A DNA stretch of 64,000 nucleotides, taken from positions 55,688,373 through 55,752,372 of the forward strand of contig OX638369.1 in the NCBI GenBank assembly GCA_951812925.1, in the 5' to 3' direction. The notes under the pieces were generated by a model. That model saw only the letters and a list, made by a program, of their open reading frames with translations. It had not been told where the DNA came from and searched no databases. This stretch comes from Calliopum simillimum. Taxonomy: Eukaryota > Arthropoda > Insecta > Diptera > Lauxaniidae. Made by a program: the position numbers and the translations under genes. Of this stretch, positions 35,020 to 46,903 are shown piece after piece (the stretch's first letter is position 1; every line of letters starts with the position of its first letter).

Positions 35020-36840
35020 ATTCATTTCTAATTTTGTTGAACATGCACCGATTTTGATCGGACATGGCTCATTTTGTTCGTAATAAAATTTAGAACAAAA
35101 CCAACACATTAGTTTTTTGCGGCTTATCCCCAAAACTTTTTTAATCCCCGAAAATCCGAATAACTCAATTAAACTGTTTTAAAATGCTTAAAAATAGAAA
35201 ATTATACTACTCAGGAGGTTGTCGTGGTAGCTGAATCCAGATATGATGTTGGAAAATGGAAAAATTCAAAATGGCGCCAGGAAAGTTGCGCATACACCCA
35301 TTTTAAGCACCAAAAATGGAAAAAAATCGTTATAGTGGACAGCCCGGGGGTTTTAGCCTAGAAGTTTTGTTACAGTGCATGAATTTATACGGTCTAGGTG
35401 GGATTTTGTTTTCTATGCTATAAAAAGTAAAGTTTACCAAAAATTTTTTTCTGCTTTTGATTTGTTTAGTATTAAAGCAATAACTATAAAAAGTTAATAC
35501 AACACAAAATTAAAAATATTTGTAACATTTTGCAAACCATTTTTTCTAAACTAATTTGAGGTCGCTGAACACGAAAAACTCAATTATTTTTTTTTTTCCT
35601 TGGGGCGGCCGTTCACGTATTATTCGATTATTTCTATTTTCGAGGTTATAGCTTCATATACATTAATACATTTGTATGACGCCAAGTCCGATCGATTTAA
35701 TTTTTACACGTTTACAAAGAGTGATTAATGTTGCTTCGTACAAGTATACTAATGATAAAGCTCCGACCAAAATTTACTGAGTTATAGCAGGAAAAAGTTT
35801 GAAATTTCATAAATTTTTTAAATTTTTCATATAAACTTCAAATGAAACACTTCGTTTTTGGCATATATTTTGTTTCAAATAAATTTTTTTCAAAATTTTA
35901 TTAAATGGCGCATATAATTGCAAATATTTTAAGCCTATGTTGAGCAAAATCAAATGAAATTTTCAAAAGATATTAAGGATTTAGTGCAATAAGGATGATG
36001 AGAATTTTTCTAAAACATTTTTAAAATGTTCGGCCTAAGTCATCAGATCCAATTTTTCAGCCTCCAGATTGGACACTCTACACTCATTGAACATTTTGAA
36101 GATGCTCTAGATAACTTTTCATCATCCTCTGTTAAAGGACATTGCGGACTGAATCAAAAATAAAATTTTTTGAAAGAAATCAAAATGTCCCTATTGCACT
36201 AAAACCTTAATATCTTTTGGAAATTTCATTAAATTTTGCTCAACATAGGCATAAAATCTTTGCAATTATATGAGCCATTTAATAAAATTTCTAAAAAAAT
36301 TTATTTAAAACAAAATATATGCCAAAAACGAAGTGTTTCATTTGAAGTTGATATGAAAGATTTCAAAAATTTATGAAATTTCAAACTTTTTCCTGCTATA
36401 ACTCAGTCAATTTTGGTCGGAGCTTTATCATTAGTATACTTGTACGAAGCAACATTAATCACTCTTTGTAAACGTGTAAAAATTAAATCGATCGGACTTG
36501 GCGTCATACAAATGTATTGATGTATATGAAGCTATAACCTCGAAATTAGAAATTATCGAATAACTCGTGAACGGCCCAAGGAAAAAAAATAATTGAGTTT
36601 TTCGTGTTCAGCGACCTCAAATTAGTTTAGAAAAAATGGTTTGCAAAATGTTGCATGTTGATTTTTCACAAAGTTGTGATGACGTACTTTGTTACGCTCG
36701 CAAAAACAAGCAAAATATTTTTTAAACGACTGATTATCTCAATTGGTTCTTGAGTAATTAAGTATTATGTGATCAATGTTAAGATAAAAAACATAATCAA
36801 TTTTTTACACGCATTTTATTTTTAACTTGTCATGATTGGA
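35020..36840 (+). repeat. Dispersed repeat F3, copy 2, split by a foldback
   Basis: F3 left part at 35020-35120 and right part at 36655-36840. The 35524-36652 foldback and additional sequence lie between them. Copy 1 at 25430-25905 lacks this foldback. Confidence 0.6.
35524..36652. repeat. Foldback element with ~465-bp arms
   Basis: The left arm 35524-35993 starts AACATTTTGCAAACCATTTT and is inverted in 36188-36652 with high identity (a handful of substitutions and short indels). The loop of about 190 bp is itself partly self-complementary (GGATGATGAGAATTTTTC against AACTTTTCATCATCC). No ORF. Confidence 0.85.
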
Positions 36841-36991
36841 GAGCCAATTGAGATAATCATTTCATTTAAAAACTAGTACCTGGAGACCGATCCCTGCTCG
36901 GTCAACAATCTAATCTTATTATTTTAGTCGATGTTTTTATTTATAGCTATTTTTTGTTATGAAGCTGTATCTTTTCACTTCTAATGGTCAT

Positions 36992-39013
36992 CACGGTGGT
37001 TTTTAAAAAATTTTAACTTTTTGAAATACCACCCTCGATTTTTTTCAGGGATAATGTTGGGGGACCCTTCTAGTATCTAAATCCGCAATCCGCGAAATCG
37101 AACGTCCAGCCGTTTTTTTTTTCGACCTTTAAGTTTTTGTAACGATTTTTGAGTATATCTCGGTGTGTATATACATATTATGTACACATATATATGTATA
37201 TATATATACATACATACATACATGCATATGAAAGGTATCGTTTCCGCATCATTTATTTTTTAAAAAAATCGGTTTTTTCGTATTTAAGAAAAACACAAAC
37301 AAAAATCGAAAACAAAAGTAGTCATTCCAGATGTGATTTTTGATGCTTAATCCGATTCCGGTATTAGAATTGCTCTATTACGTCTGGACTTTGAGATATC
37401 CTTACATATATGTTTAAAGGACACCATTTTTTTTCCTATTTTTGAAGTTTATAACAAGATAAGGTAATATTATGCCGTAAAATTTGGTATGACAGTTAAT
37501 AGCCCTAGTTTTTTCCTTGAAAACTCAATCAAACCGATAACGATATCTTTTTTTTTGTCGGAGATATCTTTGCATAAAAAGTTGAAAAAGTGCAAAAAAC
37601 ACGATTTTTGGCTATATTGGATGTTATATGCAGGACACACAAAATTTGTTTGGGAATTTCTATTAACAGAAACATTTAGTACTTTCTTTTGGCTTCAAAT
37701 TGAGCTATCAAATGTTTATCTGCAATATTTTTCTGCAAAGTTATGTTAACTTTAAAATCACACCATGAAACTTAAAGCGAAAAATCTCGGTTTTCGGCTA
37801 TATTTGAGGTTATATACAGTACGGACGAAATTCGTCTGCTCTTTTTTACCAACCGAAGCATTTAAAACTATTCTTTATCTTTAAAATGAGCTAACAAGTG
37901 GTCTCTTGTAATTGTTTTCTAAAAAGTTATGACTATTTTAAGACAACATGTTGCAGTAATATAAGGAATACTCGTACACTGTGAGTTTGCACTCCATAAT
38001 GTTATTTTTAAATGGTCATAACTTTGTGGAAAACAATCACAAGAGACCTTTTGATAGCTTATTTTGAAGATAAAGAATGGTTTTAAATGCTTCGGTTGGT
38101 AAAAAAGAGCAGACGAATTTCGTCCGTACTGTATATAACCTCAAATATAGCCGAAAACCGAGATTTTTCGCTTTAAGTTTCATGGTGTGATTTTAAAGTT
38201 AACATAACTTTGCAGAAAAATATTGCAGATAAACATTTGATAGCTCAATTTGAAGCCAAAAGAAAGTACTAAATGTTTCTGTTAATAGAAATTCCCAAAA
38301 AAATTTTGTGTGTCCTGCATATAACATCCAATATAGCCAAAAATCGTGTTTTTGCACTTTTTCAACTTTTTAGGCAAAGATATCTCCGACAAAAAAAAAG
38401 ATATCGTTATCGGTTTGATTGAGTTTTCAAGGAAAAAACTAGGGCTATTAACTGTCATACCAAATTTTACGGCATAATATTACCTTATCTTGTTATATAA
38501 CTTCAAAAATAGGAAAAAAAATGGTGTCCTTTAAACATATATGTAAGGATATCTCAAAGTCCAGACGTAATAGAGCAATTCTAATACCGGAATCGGATTA
38601 AGCATCAAAAATCACATCTGGAATGACTACTTTTGTTTTCGATTTTTGTTTGTGTTTTTCTTAAATACGAAAAAACCGATTTTTTTAAAAAATAAATGAT
38701 GCGGAAACGATACCTTTCATATGCATGTATGTATGTATGTATATATATATCCATATATATATATTACACATACATACATATACAAGTATATATATGTACG
38801 TATATACATATATATGTGTACATAATATGTATATACACACCGAGATATACTCAAAAATCGTTAAAAAAACTTAAAGGTCGAAAAAAAAAAAACGGCTGGA
38901 CGTTCGATTTCGCGGATTGCGGATTTAGATACTAGAAGGGTCCCCCAACATTATCCCTGAAAAAAATCGCGGGTGGTATTTCAAAAAGTTAAAATTTTTT
39001 AAAAACCACCGTG
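36992..39013. mobile_element. 2.0-kb near-palindromic foldback element
   Basis: Ends CACGGTGGTTTTT and, inverted, CACGGTGGTTTTT. It is flanked by the 4-bp direct repeat TCAT (36988-36991, 39014-39017), and two other F2 copies show the empty site. The two arms of about 960 bp pair almost completely, leaving a spacer of under 60 bp near 37,960-38,010. Arms include a TATATA/CATACATA microsatellite and short ORFs that simply mirror each other. No transposase. Confidence 0.88.
37165..37225. repeat. TATA/CATA microsatellite in left palindrome arm
   Basis: TATATACATATTATGTAC then repeated ATATGTATATATATAC and (CATA)n. The counterpart at 38722-38845 in the right arm is longer, so the tract has expanded or contracted since the arms last matched. 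Confidence 0.7.
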
Positions 39014-39907
39014 TCATGCTTTCAAAATGATAATTAAACCGATGATAATAATGATAAGAAAAAACTCGGAAAGCATCGAATGGTATAGAAAAATGTCAAA
39101 AAAAAGAAAAATTTTTTTTGGTGAAATAGAATGCCCTAAAATAAATAAATGGGATATGCCACGCACCCAAAATATTTCGTCTTTTATATGGCGGCTGAAA
39201 TATCTTATTTTCAAAGGATCATAACTCGGAAAATAAGAATCCTATTGGAAAAATCCCAAAGGATATTTGGATAAGGAAAAGTGTAACTATTCGACGCTAT
39301 TAATAAAAAAGAATTTCACCTTTTCTTGTAGCTACGCTGTAAGACTGAACACAGCGTTTTCTTCAAATCAAGTAAGGAAATTTAAAAATCCTGCAGGTAT
39401 AATGACAGTTCTGCTAATGAAGACGGATTTAGCGTCAAAAAGTACATAAGACTGCATATAAGTTCATTCCATTATTTTTTTGTGCCTGAGTTATTAACCA
39501 AAATTTTTATTTTGATAAAAAAGTGGGCGTGGCAATTATTAAACAATGCTTTTTTTTGTTATGCTTTAGATACTCCTGATCCAGACCCGCATACCAAATT
39601 TCATCAAAATATGTTGCATCATTTGAGAGAAATAGCATTTAATGTGTTTTACTTGTATGGGAGGTTCTACGCGCACTTTTGAAATTTTGCCTATTTTCAG
39701 GTCGTAGTTGCCTAATAGCAAGTAGACTCCCTACAGTTAAATTCAGAAAGATTGCTTTAGTAGTTTTCTTTTTATAGCGCATTATATTTTTGTGGGCGGT
39801 GCCACGCCCTTCAACGAGTTTTCCCAATATAACAGCATATCAGATATTATTTGATGTCAATTGAAGAGATAAGACTTTTGATATTTGCTTATAAGAGATG
39901 TTTTTCA

Positions 39908-39939
39908 TTGGATTTTTTTTTTTTTTTTTTTTTTTTTTT
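39908..39939. repeat. Poly-T tract of about 28 nt
   Basis: An uninterrupted T run after GGA at 39909. It could be the A-tail of a minus-strand retroposed sequence, but no matching element body was recognised. Confidence 0.6.
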
Positions 39940-40342
39940 GATATTTTTGAGTGGATTCACCGCAGACCAAAGTTGGAGTTGGTTTTGATATTGAGTCTTG
40001 GTGTTGGTCTCGGTCTTGGTCTTGAACAAATTTCTAAACATTATTTAGCAGTTAAAACTTCCAAACCTTATTTTTCCAAAGCAGTTGGGTTTTTGAGATA
40101 CCAAATTTCTTATTTGGTTCCTGTTGGTCCTTAAAGGCAAGGGTATAAGCGTTTAAAAACCACTGAGTCAAGCCCAGAATTTTGTCTCGTATACAACAAC
40201 CACAATATTTCAATATTTTGCAAATTTCTTGGAACTACAACAATCACAAAAATATTATAATATTTCAATTAAAACAAAGAACAATAAAAAAAATTTTTCT
40301 AGAATCACAAGTTCCGAGAAATTTGCAAAATACTGAAATATT

Positions 40343-40437
40343 GGGGGTTATCGTGAATCAAGATTCCCGGGGGATTTTCTTAAACTGCAATAGAAAATGC
40401 ACGGCAGTCTCGGGAATATTTATTCACGATAACCCCC
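40343..40437. mobile_element. 95-bp MITE with GGGGGTTATC termini
   Basis: GGGGGTTATCGTGAAT at 40343 is inverted at 40437, with pairing extending to ATTCCCG (27-bp arms, about three mismatches). The flanks ATT/ATT may be a 3-bp target duplication. A solo end GGGGGTTATCATGAATAAAT is at 42564. Confidence 0.7.
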
Positions 40438-40479
40438 ATTGTGATTGTTGTAAGCGAGCCAAAAAAAAAAAAAAACAAT

Positions 40480-40624
40480 GAGGGGATTCCTGAAAACGTT
40501 TAAACGCCTCGAAAACCTCGTAAACTCATAAAACTGTCAAGTTTCGTATTGACATTTACATATATACAACATTTACGAGCTTACGAGGTTTTCGAGGCTT
40601 TTACACGTTTTCAGGAATCCCCTC
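40480..40624. mobile_element. 145-bp hairpin MITE
   Basis: GAGGGGATTCCTGAAAACGT at 40480 is inverted at 40624, pairing through CCTCGAAAACCTCGTAA (about 50-bp arms, few mismatches). Flanks AAT/AAT. The centre is about 40 bp. It lies 42 bp from the 40343-40437 MITE, and both are inside a larger inverted pair (CCACAATATTTCAATATTTTG 40200 / AAATATTAAAATATTGTGG 40656). Confidence 0.75.
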
Positions 40625-40739
40625 AATAAAAAATAGTTTTTATGAATGCAGTTCCGTGAAATATTAAAATATTGTGGTTGTTTTAGGCGAACCAAAATTG
40701 GCAAATTTTTGTTCTACGCTGACACTCTTGCTTAAGAGT

Positions 40740-43490
40740 ACAGAAAATCAAATTTTTTTTTTTTTTTTGTTTTTTTTAACCCTTATCCGGATCGAGATAC
40801 TGACTTTTGATGAATTTTATAGATAAATTTAGAGAATACTTTTAAAATGAAAAATAATTCGTACAAAAGAAAGTTTTTGCTTTGTTTTTAGTCCGAATTG
40901 AGTGCTCTTCGTGATTCAAGTAAGCCAAAAATTGTCAAAAAGGACCAACCAGATTAAATCGAATTGTTAAAAATTTAATGCAGATCAATTTTAGAACTGA
41001 GCGAAATATTGTACATTTCCCATTTCTAACTTTTTAAAATAAAAACTTGTAAATTAAATACCCTACACTGCGTCATTTTGACAAAAACAGTAATTTCCAA
41101 TGTAATTTTTCGATAGTCTTTAGGGAAACAATTATTTCTGGATAAATAGGAAATGCACCTCATTGAAAAATTTCCTTACACAAACAACCAATCTTGTTCA
41201 CACACAATTTATTACACTAATAAAACCTGAATCACTTATATTTATTTTTAAGTAACAATTTCGACCTCAGCATTATCTCTTTTACAACTTTTGACTCTAA
41301 ATAAAAGTTGTACCAAAAATAAAATTCGTAGTCAGGTCCAAAATTGAGGTAGAAAAATTAAAAAAAAAAATTTATCAAACATTTTAAAAAAAAAATATTC
41401 TTATATCCTGCCATAAAAGCCTTTAGATATTTTGAAATTGAGCGTAAGAATTTTGATAGTAACTTAAAATTTGCGCTTACATAATTTGTTAGTTATTTTA
41501 ACAATTGTTGTCAATTTCACCCATTAATTATCTCGTTGTTAATTACATGGGTTAACCATTTAGACCTTCAATTGGCTTAAATAATTATAATTTAAGTGTC
41601 TGCAATGTTGAAAATTTGTTCCAGCACTTAAGTGCGCTACTATGCACAAATTCAATAAATTAATTATTGTTACACAAGAAGTGATTATTAAATTTTTCGT
41701 AGGTGGCACACACAAACACAATCAAATGCTATTGTTTCCAGCGAAATAATTAAAACACACACGCATGCTATTCAAAAGACCTCTGATGTTGATCTCATAC
41801 ACACACTATAAAACTTAAAGGACACTACTACATCAACTTTATTTTCTAGGTTGCTTTCCTTTGTAACCGACGAGTTCAAATGCCGCGCTTAAACTAAACT
41901 GATGCAACAAACGCAGCATCCTTAAATACCAAAATTGCGACACAGGTGAGCAAGGATGCTAACGGTTTTTTCATTTCTGCTTTTTGTCAGCTATTGGCCA
42001 TAATGTTGTTGAAATTTTAGCGCTTGCAAATTGCTTGCTTTTTCATAGAAACTTTCCATTCAGCCGAAAAGCTTAATTTCTTAAAACTTTCACGAGCTTT
42101 TGTGGGTATTGGAAGTTTGTTTTCGTTTTTAACTTGAACACGTGAGAGGTTAGAGCACATGTTGTGTATTTTTCTTTAAGCTGTTGGAAAGATTTGTTTA
42201 TGTTTTTGTGTAGGGGGAACGAATACAACCGGCAAATTACATAATTTTCGCTTTGCATATAGTAATAAAAGAGCTGTAATTACCACAGATCAAACAAATA
42301 ATGGTATTCGGTCGAAAGTAATACCTGTAGATAATATATTAATGACTATTGTAATAAAATGTACAGCCCCTAAAATTGAAAAAAACTCCAGCTAAATGAA
42401 GACTAAAAATTGCTTTGCATGAACATTTCAACAGGTGGGCTGATTACACATCAATTCGAATCATTCCTATTATGAATTCTGAGCAAAGATCTTCCCTGCG
42501 AAGTAACTCCATTCTTCGTATGAAGAAAAAAAAACAAAAATTGAAAAATTCCGGGACGAAATTGGGGGTTATCATGAATAAATATTCTGCAACGGAGACC
42601 ACAAGGCAGCCTGAGCAAAAATCCTATAGAACATATAATCGCGATAAGGTCCATTTTATTTCACAATAGGGGTAAATAGTTTCTTTTATGATTCCAATTT
42701 TATTGAACGGCAATATCTTTCCAGATGCAGATAATTTTCTTAATCACTTTTTATAAGATGAATGTCCCGAGCTGACGTCGAATCCACGTGAATTCGTACA
42801 TGTGGGTATGTGATTTCAAGAACAGGGGCACGAAATCATGTACATCCAAATCACATGAATTTTAGGTTCGCACAGGCACGTGAATTTCGTGGAATTGATT
42901 CGAACTTTGTACCTCGCTGATTTCATTTTGAAACTTGCTTTATCAGTATAAAAAAAAAAAACATGATTCTAACAAATACTTCAGTGTACTCTATTTTGTA
43001 CAAAGAAATACTTCAGGTTAGAGTAAAACGTGCTAGTATAAAAACTGCAGTAAAATTTACGATACACGAGTCGTTTGAACTCTGCTGAACTAAAGAGATT
43101 CTCTAAACCCAGATTTTTTAATGCAAAGTTATTCAATGAGGTACAAATGCACAGAAGGTTTTTTTTTTAAATCGATTAACGAGCTAATCGATTTTCCGTG
43201 ACGGATTTCTGTACCTAATGGTCTTCACAACAAACGAAACCAAAAAAATAGTAATTTTTGATTTATTTTTCGATTCTGAATCCGAGTCGTGCATCAGAAT
43301 CATTATATCTCGTATGGTTTCCGAGGTATCCTACCCGAAATGTTCAAAAACACGATTTGTGAGGTATATGTATATTAGACCGCACACTGGGGACTCCATG
43401 TTCAAAACCACCCACAAATCGCAATTTTCATCGAAATATAAAAATTCTTAAAGTGGGATATTCGTTTTGTCATACTGAAGAATGGTACGA
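40740..43490. other. Stretch without supported coding gene; possible promoter and leader exon
   Basis: AT-rich. TATAAAAC at 41807 lies about 30 nt upstream of CATCAACTT. 120 nt later comes GCGACACAG|GTGAGC (41940-41955), a strong donor on the plus strand. All three frames between contain stops, so it could at most be an untranslated first exon or lncRNA exon. Bases 42770-42910 contain repeated CACGTGAATT/CACATGAATT words in both orientations. No coding exon connects to this. Confidence 0.3.
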
Positions 43491-43499
43491 AGCTTAATT

Positions 43500-43625
43500 T
43501 CCTAAATTTGATTCAAGATAGGATTCGGACGCTAAATGGGAGTTTTTGGCTTTTGAACGCCAGCGGAAGGCAAAAATCTTTTTTACTCAAGAAGAAAGCA
43601 TCTTACGAAAAAAGTGTACTAGGCA
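43500..43625. repeat. Arm fragment of the 6.2-7.0 kb foldback family
   Basis: GATTCAAGATAGGATTCGGACG...CTTTTGAACGCCAGCGGAAGGC...GCATCTTACGAAAAAAGTGTACTAGGCAT closely matches the arms at 6223-6340 and 6850-6975. Only one arm is present. Confidence 0.65.
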
Positions 43626-43639
43626 TTTTTTGGAATTTG

Positions 43640-43890
43640 TTCACATAATTTAATGTAGAATCAAGCATGGAACAATATTTACGCACATCATAACCTATTA
43701 TAACGCGTTTTTAAGGGTCTTTTCAACCCCTTTTTTCCAAAAACTTGTTTATAATGGGTTAAGATGTTCTTAAATATTGTTCCATGTTTGATTCTACATT
43801 AAGTTATGTGAACATCTTAACCCATTATAACGCGTTTTTAAGGGTCTTTTTGACCCCTTTTTCAAAAACTTGTTTATAATGGGTTAAAAA
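43640..43890. repeat. Direct repeat of a self-complementary ~70-bp unit plus inverted linker
   Basis: CATTATAACGCGTTTTTAAGGGTCTTTT...CCCCTTTTT...AAAAACTTGTTTATAATGGG occurs at about 43696-43762 and 43818-43882. Each unit is an imperfect hairpin (CCCATTATAA / TTATAATGGG). The linker segments ACATAATTTAATGTAGAATCAAGCATGGAACAATATTTA and its inverse (43775-43813) flank the first unit. Confidence 0.7.
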
Positions 43891-45145
43891 AATTTCCAAA
43901 TATTCTAAAAAAATTTTACTAGGGGCACCGAAAAAAAAAAATCCCGTCCGAACGTTGGGAACCGTCGTTGACTAAATATTTACGCCCGATTTCGTGATAT
44001 TTTTTGATAATAAAAATCAAAAATTTGTTTTTCATAAATAAAAATAATGTAGCGCAAAAAAAAAATGGTACCACTGGATTCGTCAGAAAAAATCCTAACT
44101 AAATGTATATTTAAAATTTTTCTAAGATTTTTTCTGTTCAATTGTGGAGTGCTCAAACAAGGGGATTTGGAAAAATTTCGACTTTTTTGAGCTGAAAAGT
44201 TCACTTAACGCCAAAAATGGACGTCTTATCAGAAAACTAATGATACCATTCGATTCTACGGAAAAAAATACATAAGAATCCATGTCTTGGATTTCAGTTT
44301 TCGACCTACTACGAAGCTGAGAATTGATTCACTTCGGACCTATGAGCACGCATTTTTAAACCACGTTTTTCAACCTTCAATAATATATCGACACCCCTTC
44401 CCGTCATCTCTCAGAGCTAGGGTGGCGACAATCTTCACGTCGATAGCTAAACTTTACAATTTCGCCGGTCGCGCGACAAATTTTAAACTTTCGTCCAAAA
44501 CGCACCGGTCTAATGTATATGTAGATAGAATACGCACGAAATTGTTTGCTCTTTTCTTTTAATACTATTTTTCGTCTTCAAAATGAGCTATGAAGTGGCC
44601 TTGTGTGATTTTTCTTCAAAAATGTATGACCACTTTGAAATGATACATGAAAGTTAACAATCGTATATGGATTCCCATATGATTTTTTACTCAATGGAGG
44701 TATTTCCAAATGGTCATAACTTTATTGCGAATCAGTTGAGTTGCCCAACTGGCAACAGATAGTACTATCTGTAAAGAATATATCAATTTAAAAAAGTAAC
44801 AGTACAAGAATGTTGTTTTAGCAGCATTTATTATTGTAAATTTATTTTTTTTTATTATTTACAGTATTTTTTAATGATTCTGCTTTTCGCTGCAAAAGTC
44901 TTCTGTGCATTTTTGTTATTTTATTAACTTTCAAACGCACAATTTGGTTGGTCAACACTAAAAAAATGATCAGTTCATCATTAAACTTAAATTTAGATAA
45001 TAACTACTTATATAATAATTTAACAATATCTCATACAATAATAAACTAAATTAATGAATGGCAAAACGGTTAGTGTATACATTTGAGTATAAGTTAATTA
45101 ATTTAAGGAGTAAGGTGTATAAGTGAGGTATAATTATTAATAATT

Positions 45146-45526
45146 TTGTTTTACTTTCAGTTGTTGATTACACACATTTCAGCAGCACTTGGTAGTAATT
45201 TTGTTTGTATTGACTTGGATGCTGATGACAGGCGTATAGTTGAAAACTTTGTTTGCCTTATGTTAGCATGCTGTATCATAAATACATCAGTTTCGTTTTT
45301 CTTTATCATGACCATGATTATTGCAGTTAGGCAGCAGAGGTCCATTTTAGCCGTTAGGACCTTTCGAACGCACAATTTTTGTTTATTGTGTTGTGTGCTT
45401 GATAATAACGATGTTCAGCAGTTACTTGTGCAGGATTTTTCTCGCAGCGACGTTAACCGATATTTGTATACACAGATATATAGAAAAGATAAAAACATTA
45501 GTAATGAAAAATGTTTAACATTTTGA
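45146..45526 (+). other. Unrecognised ORF region
   Basis: A 126-codon frame follows a good acceptor (TTTACTTTCAG|TTGTTG at 45159). A hydrophobic stretch MLACCIINTSVSFFFIMTMIIAV could be one membrane segment. The opposite strand also has an open frame of 72 codons. No family is recognised, no supporting donor was found, and base composition is near background. It is probably fortuitous or an old transposon fragment. Confidence 0.2.
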
Positions 45527-45875
45527 AATAATTTGTTTAACAAATTAAAAAGTTAACAAAAAAATAATTAAGTAACAACTGTTGATAAATATGTATAGAG
45601 CCAAAGATTTCAGGGTTTTTTCACTCTGCAGCAGATGAACAAAAAATTATTTTTTGTTTTTTTTTATGGTGGTATGGATTGTATAATAGGGTTGGAAAAA
45701 GGGGACGAGTCTTTAAATATTATGATATCAGTACATATTTTTTTTTTTTTTTTTTTTTTTTGGAAGCACAGTTTGTTCTTGTTTTTTTATATCAAAAAAA
45801 AATTTTCAGGATTTAGATGAGAATTTTTTTTCTTTTTGTCACTATCAAAAGTCCACTTTTGTTATTCATTTTTAG

Positions 45876-46264
45876 TTCAGCACCGATTTCACTTTAAAAG
45901 CTAATGCTTTTAAGGAAACCAATGTAAACACTCCACTTTTGGTTTTTCTTTCACTTGACGGCCATGACAAGGGAAGCAGTCGATATGAAGCTTTGCGACA
46001 GCGTCAATTATCGCCTTTGAGCATCAACGCTCTTATTCCAACGATTTCTGTTATCATTCACAGCGTTAAATTAAGCAGAAAATCAAATTCAGCATATTCT
46101 ATATGTGGACGATAATTCAGTACGAATTTCAACATTTCCATCATCTCGAGTGATTTCCAATACAGTTTAAGTAAATCCGAGTAAATTAGACGCGACGTCA
46201 AAAACAAGTTGTTACTAATATTTAAATTAAATTCAATAAAAAAGTTTATAAACCCCACGCACAA
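45876..46264. other. Two overlapping unrecognised open stretches 3' of LENG8
   Basis: On the plus strand, 78 open codons follow ATTTTTAG|TTC at 45876 (VFLSLDGHDKGSSRYEALRQ region), without ATG. On the minus strand 46264-46058 encodes SDLLKLYWKSLEMMEMLKFV...HIEYAEFDFLL before a stop. Composition is more codon-like than the surroundings, but neither is recognised. Could be remnants of a transposon gene. Confidence 0.25.
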
Positions 46265-46809
46265 TTTTGTGTTAAATTACTAGGGCTATTGCCAATTTAG
46301 ATTTTTTTTTCTTTTTTTGTTTGCAATAGTTATTTTTTACACTAATATGTTTGATTTTTTTTTTAAATTTATAAAAAAAAAAGAAAGTCCTATAATATAG
46401 TCTTAAAAAACCGCTTAACATTTCCAAAATATTTACACTTCGTGCCATTTAGGAAGGGCAAATATTAGACAGACACTTTAAAACGATATTTTATAGTTCA
46501 TGAAATTATTTAAAAAAAAAAAAGGAAAATATTTTGGGTAGCAATTGAAATTCTAAATTGGCACTTTAGAATGTCCTTTTCCTAATTGAAGAATTTTCAG
46601 CTCAGCGACCAACGAGGTGTTTGCGTTGTGTATTTTACAATTTCTTTTTTTTATGATTGGTTTATTTGAGTAGAGCGTATTTTTGTTTATTTCTTTGTTG
46701 ACATTTTGTTGCATCGAGTGGCGTCGTTTTATATGCTGTTTTGGTTGGAATGCATTTGTTTTTTAATCAGGAACTTTTCTTTTTTACATAAGGTTTTGCA
46801 TTATTTATA

Positions 46810-46815
46810 TTTATT
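46810..46815 (-). terminator. Probable polyadenylation signal of LENG8
   Basis: AATAAA on the minus strand lies 89 nt beyond the TAA stop, within an AT-rich 3' UTR. Position and motif fit a fly cleavage/polyadenylation signal. The cleavage site itself is not identifiable. Confidence 0.5.
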
Positions 46816-46903
46816 TTAGCAACAAACGCCATTAGCTCGGCAATTATATGATCATTAAGTTGAATCACTTCCTCTACTAGAGGATTATTTTTGGATTGCT
46901 AAT

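Larger units (their letters stand above)
36876..39840 (+). repeat. Interspersed repeat F2, copy 2, split by a giant palindrome
   Basis: It begins GTACCTGGAGACCGATCCC at 36876. The sequence is cut at 36991 by the 36992-39013 palindrome and resumes at 39014 with TCATGCTTTCAAAATGATAA, exactly as the uninterrupted copies read at 51960 and, inverted, at 21235. It continues through GTGGGCGTGGCAATTATTAAAC (39524) to the GGGCGGTGCCACGCC unit and ends near 39835. Confidence 0.75.

Noticed and set aside
45146..45526. 126-residue ORF as a host membrane-protein exon
   Set aside because: There is a good acceptor but no matching donor, partner exon or recognisable family; the complementary strand is also open. 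Kept only as an unrecognised feature.
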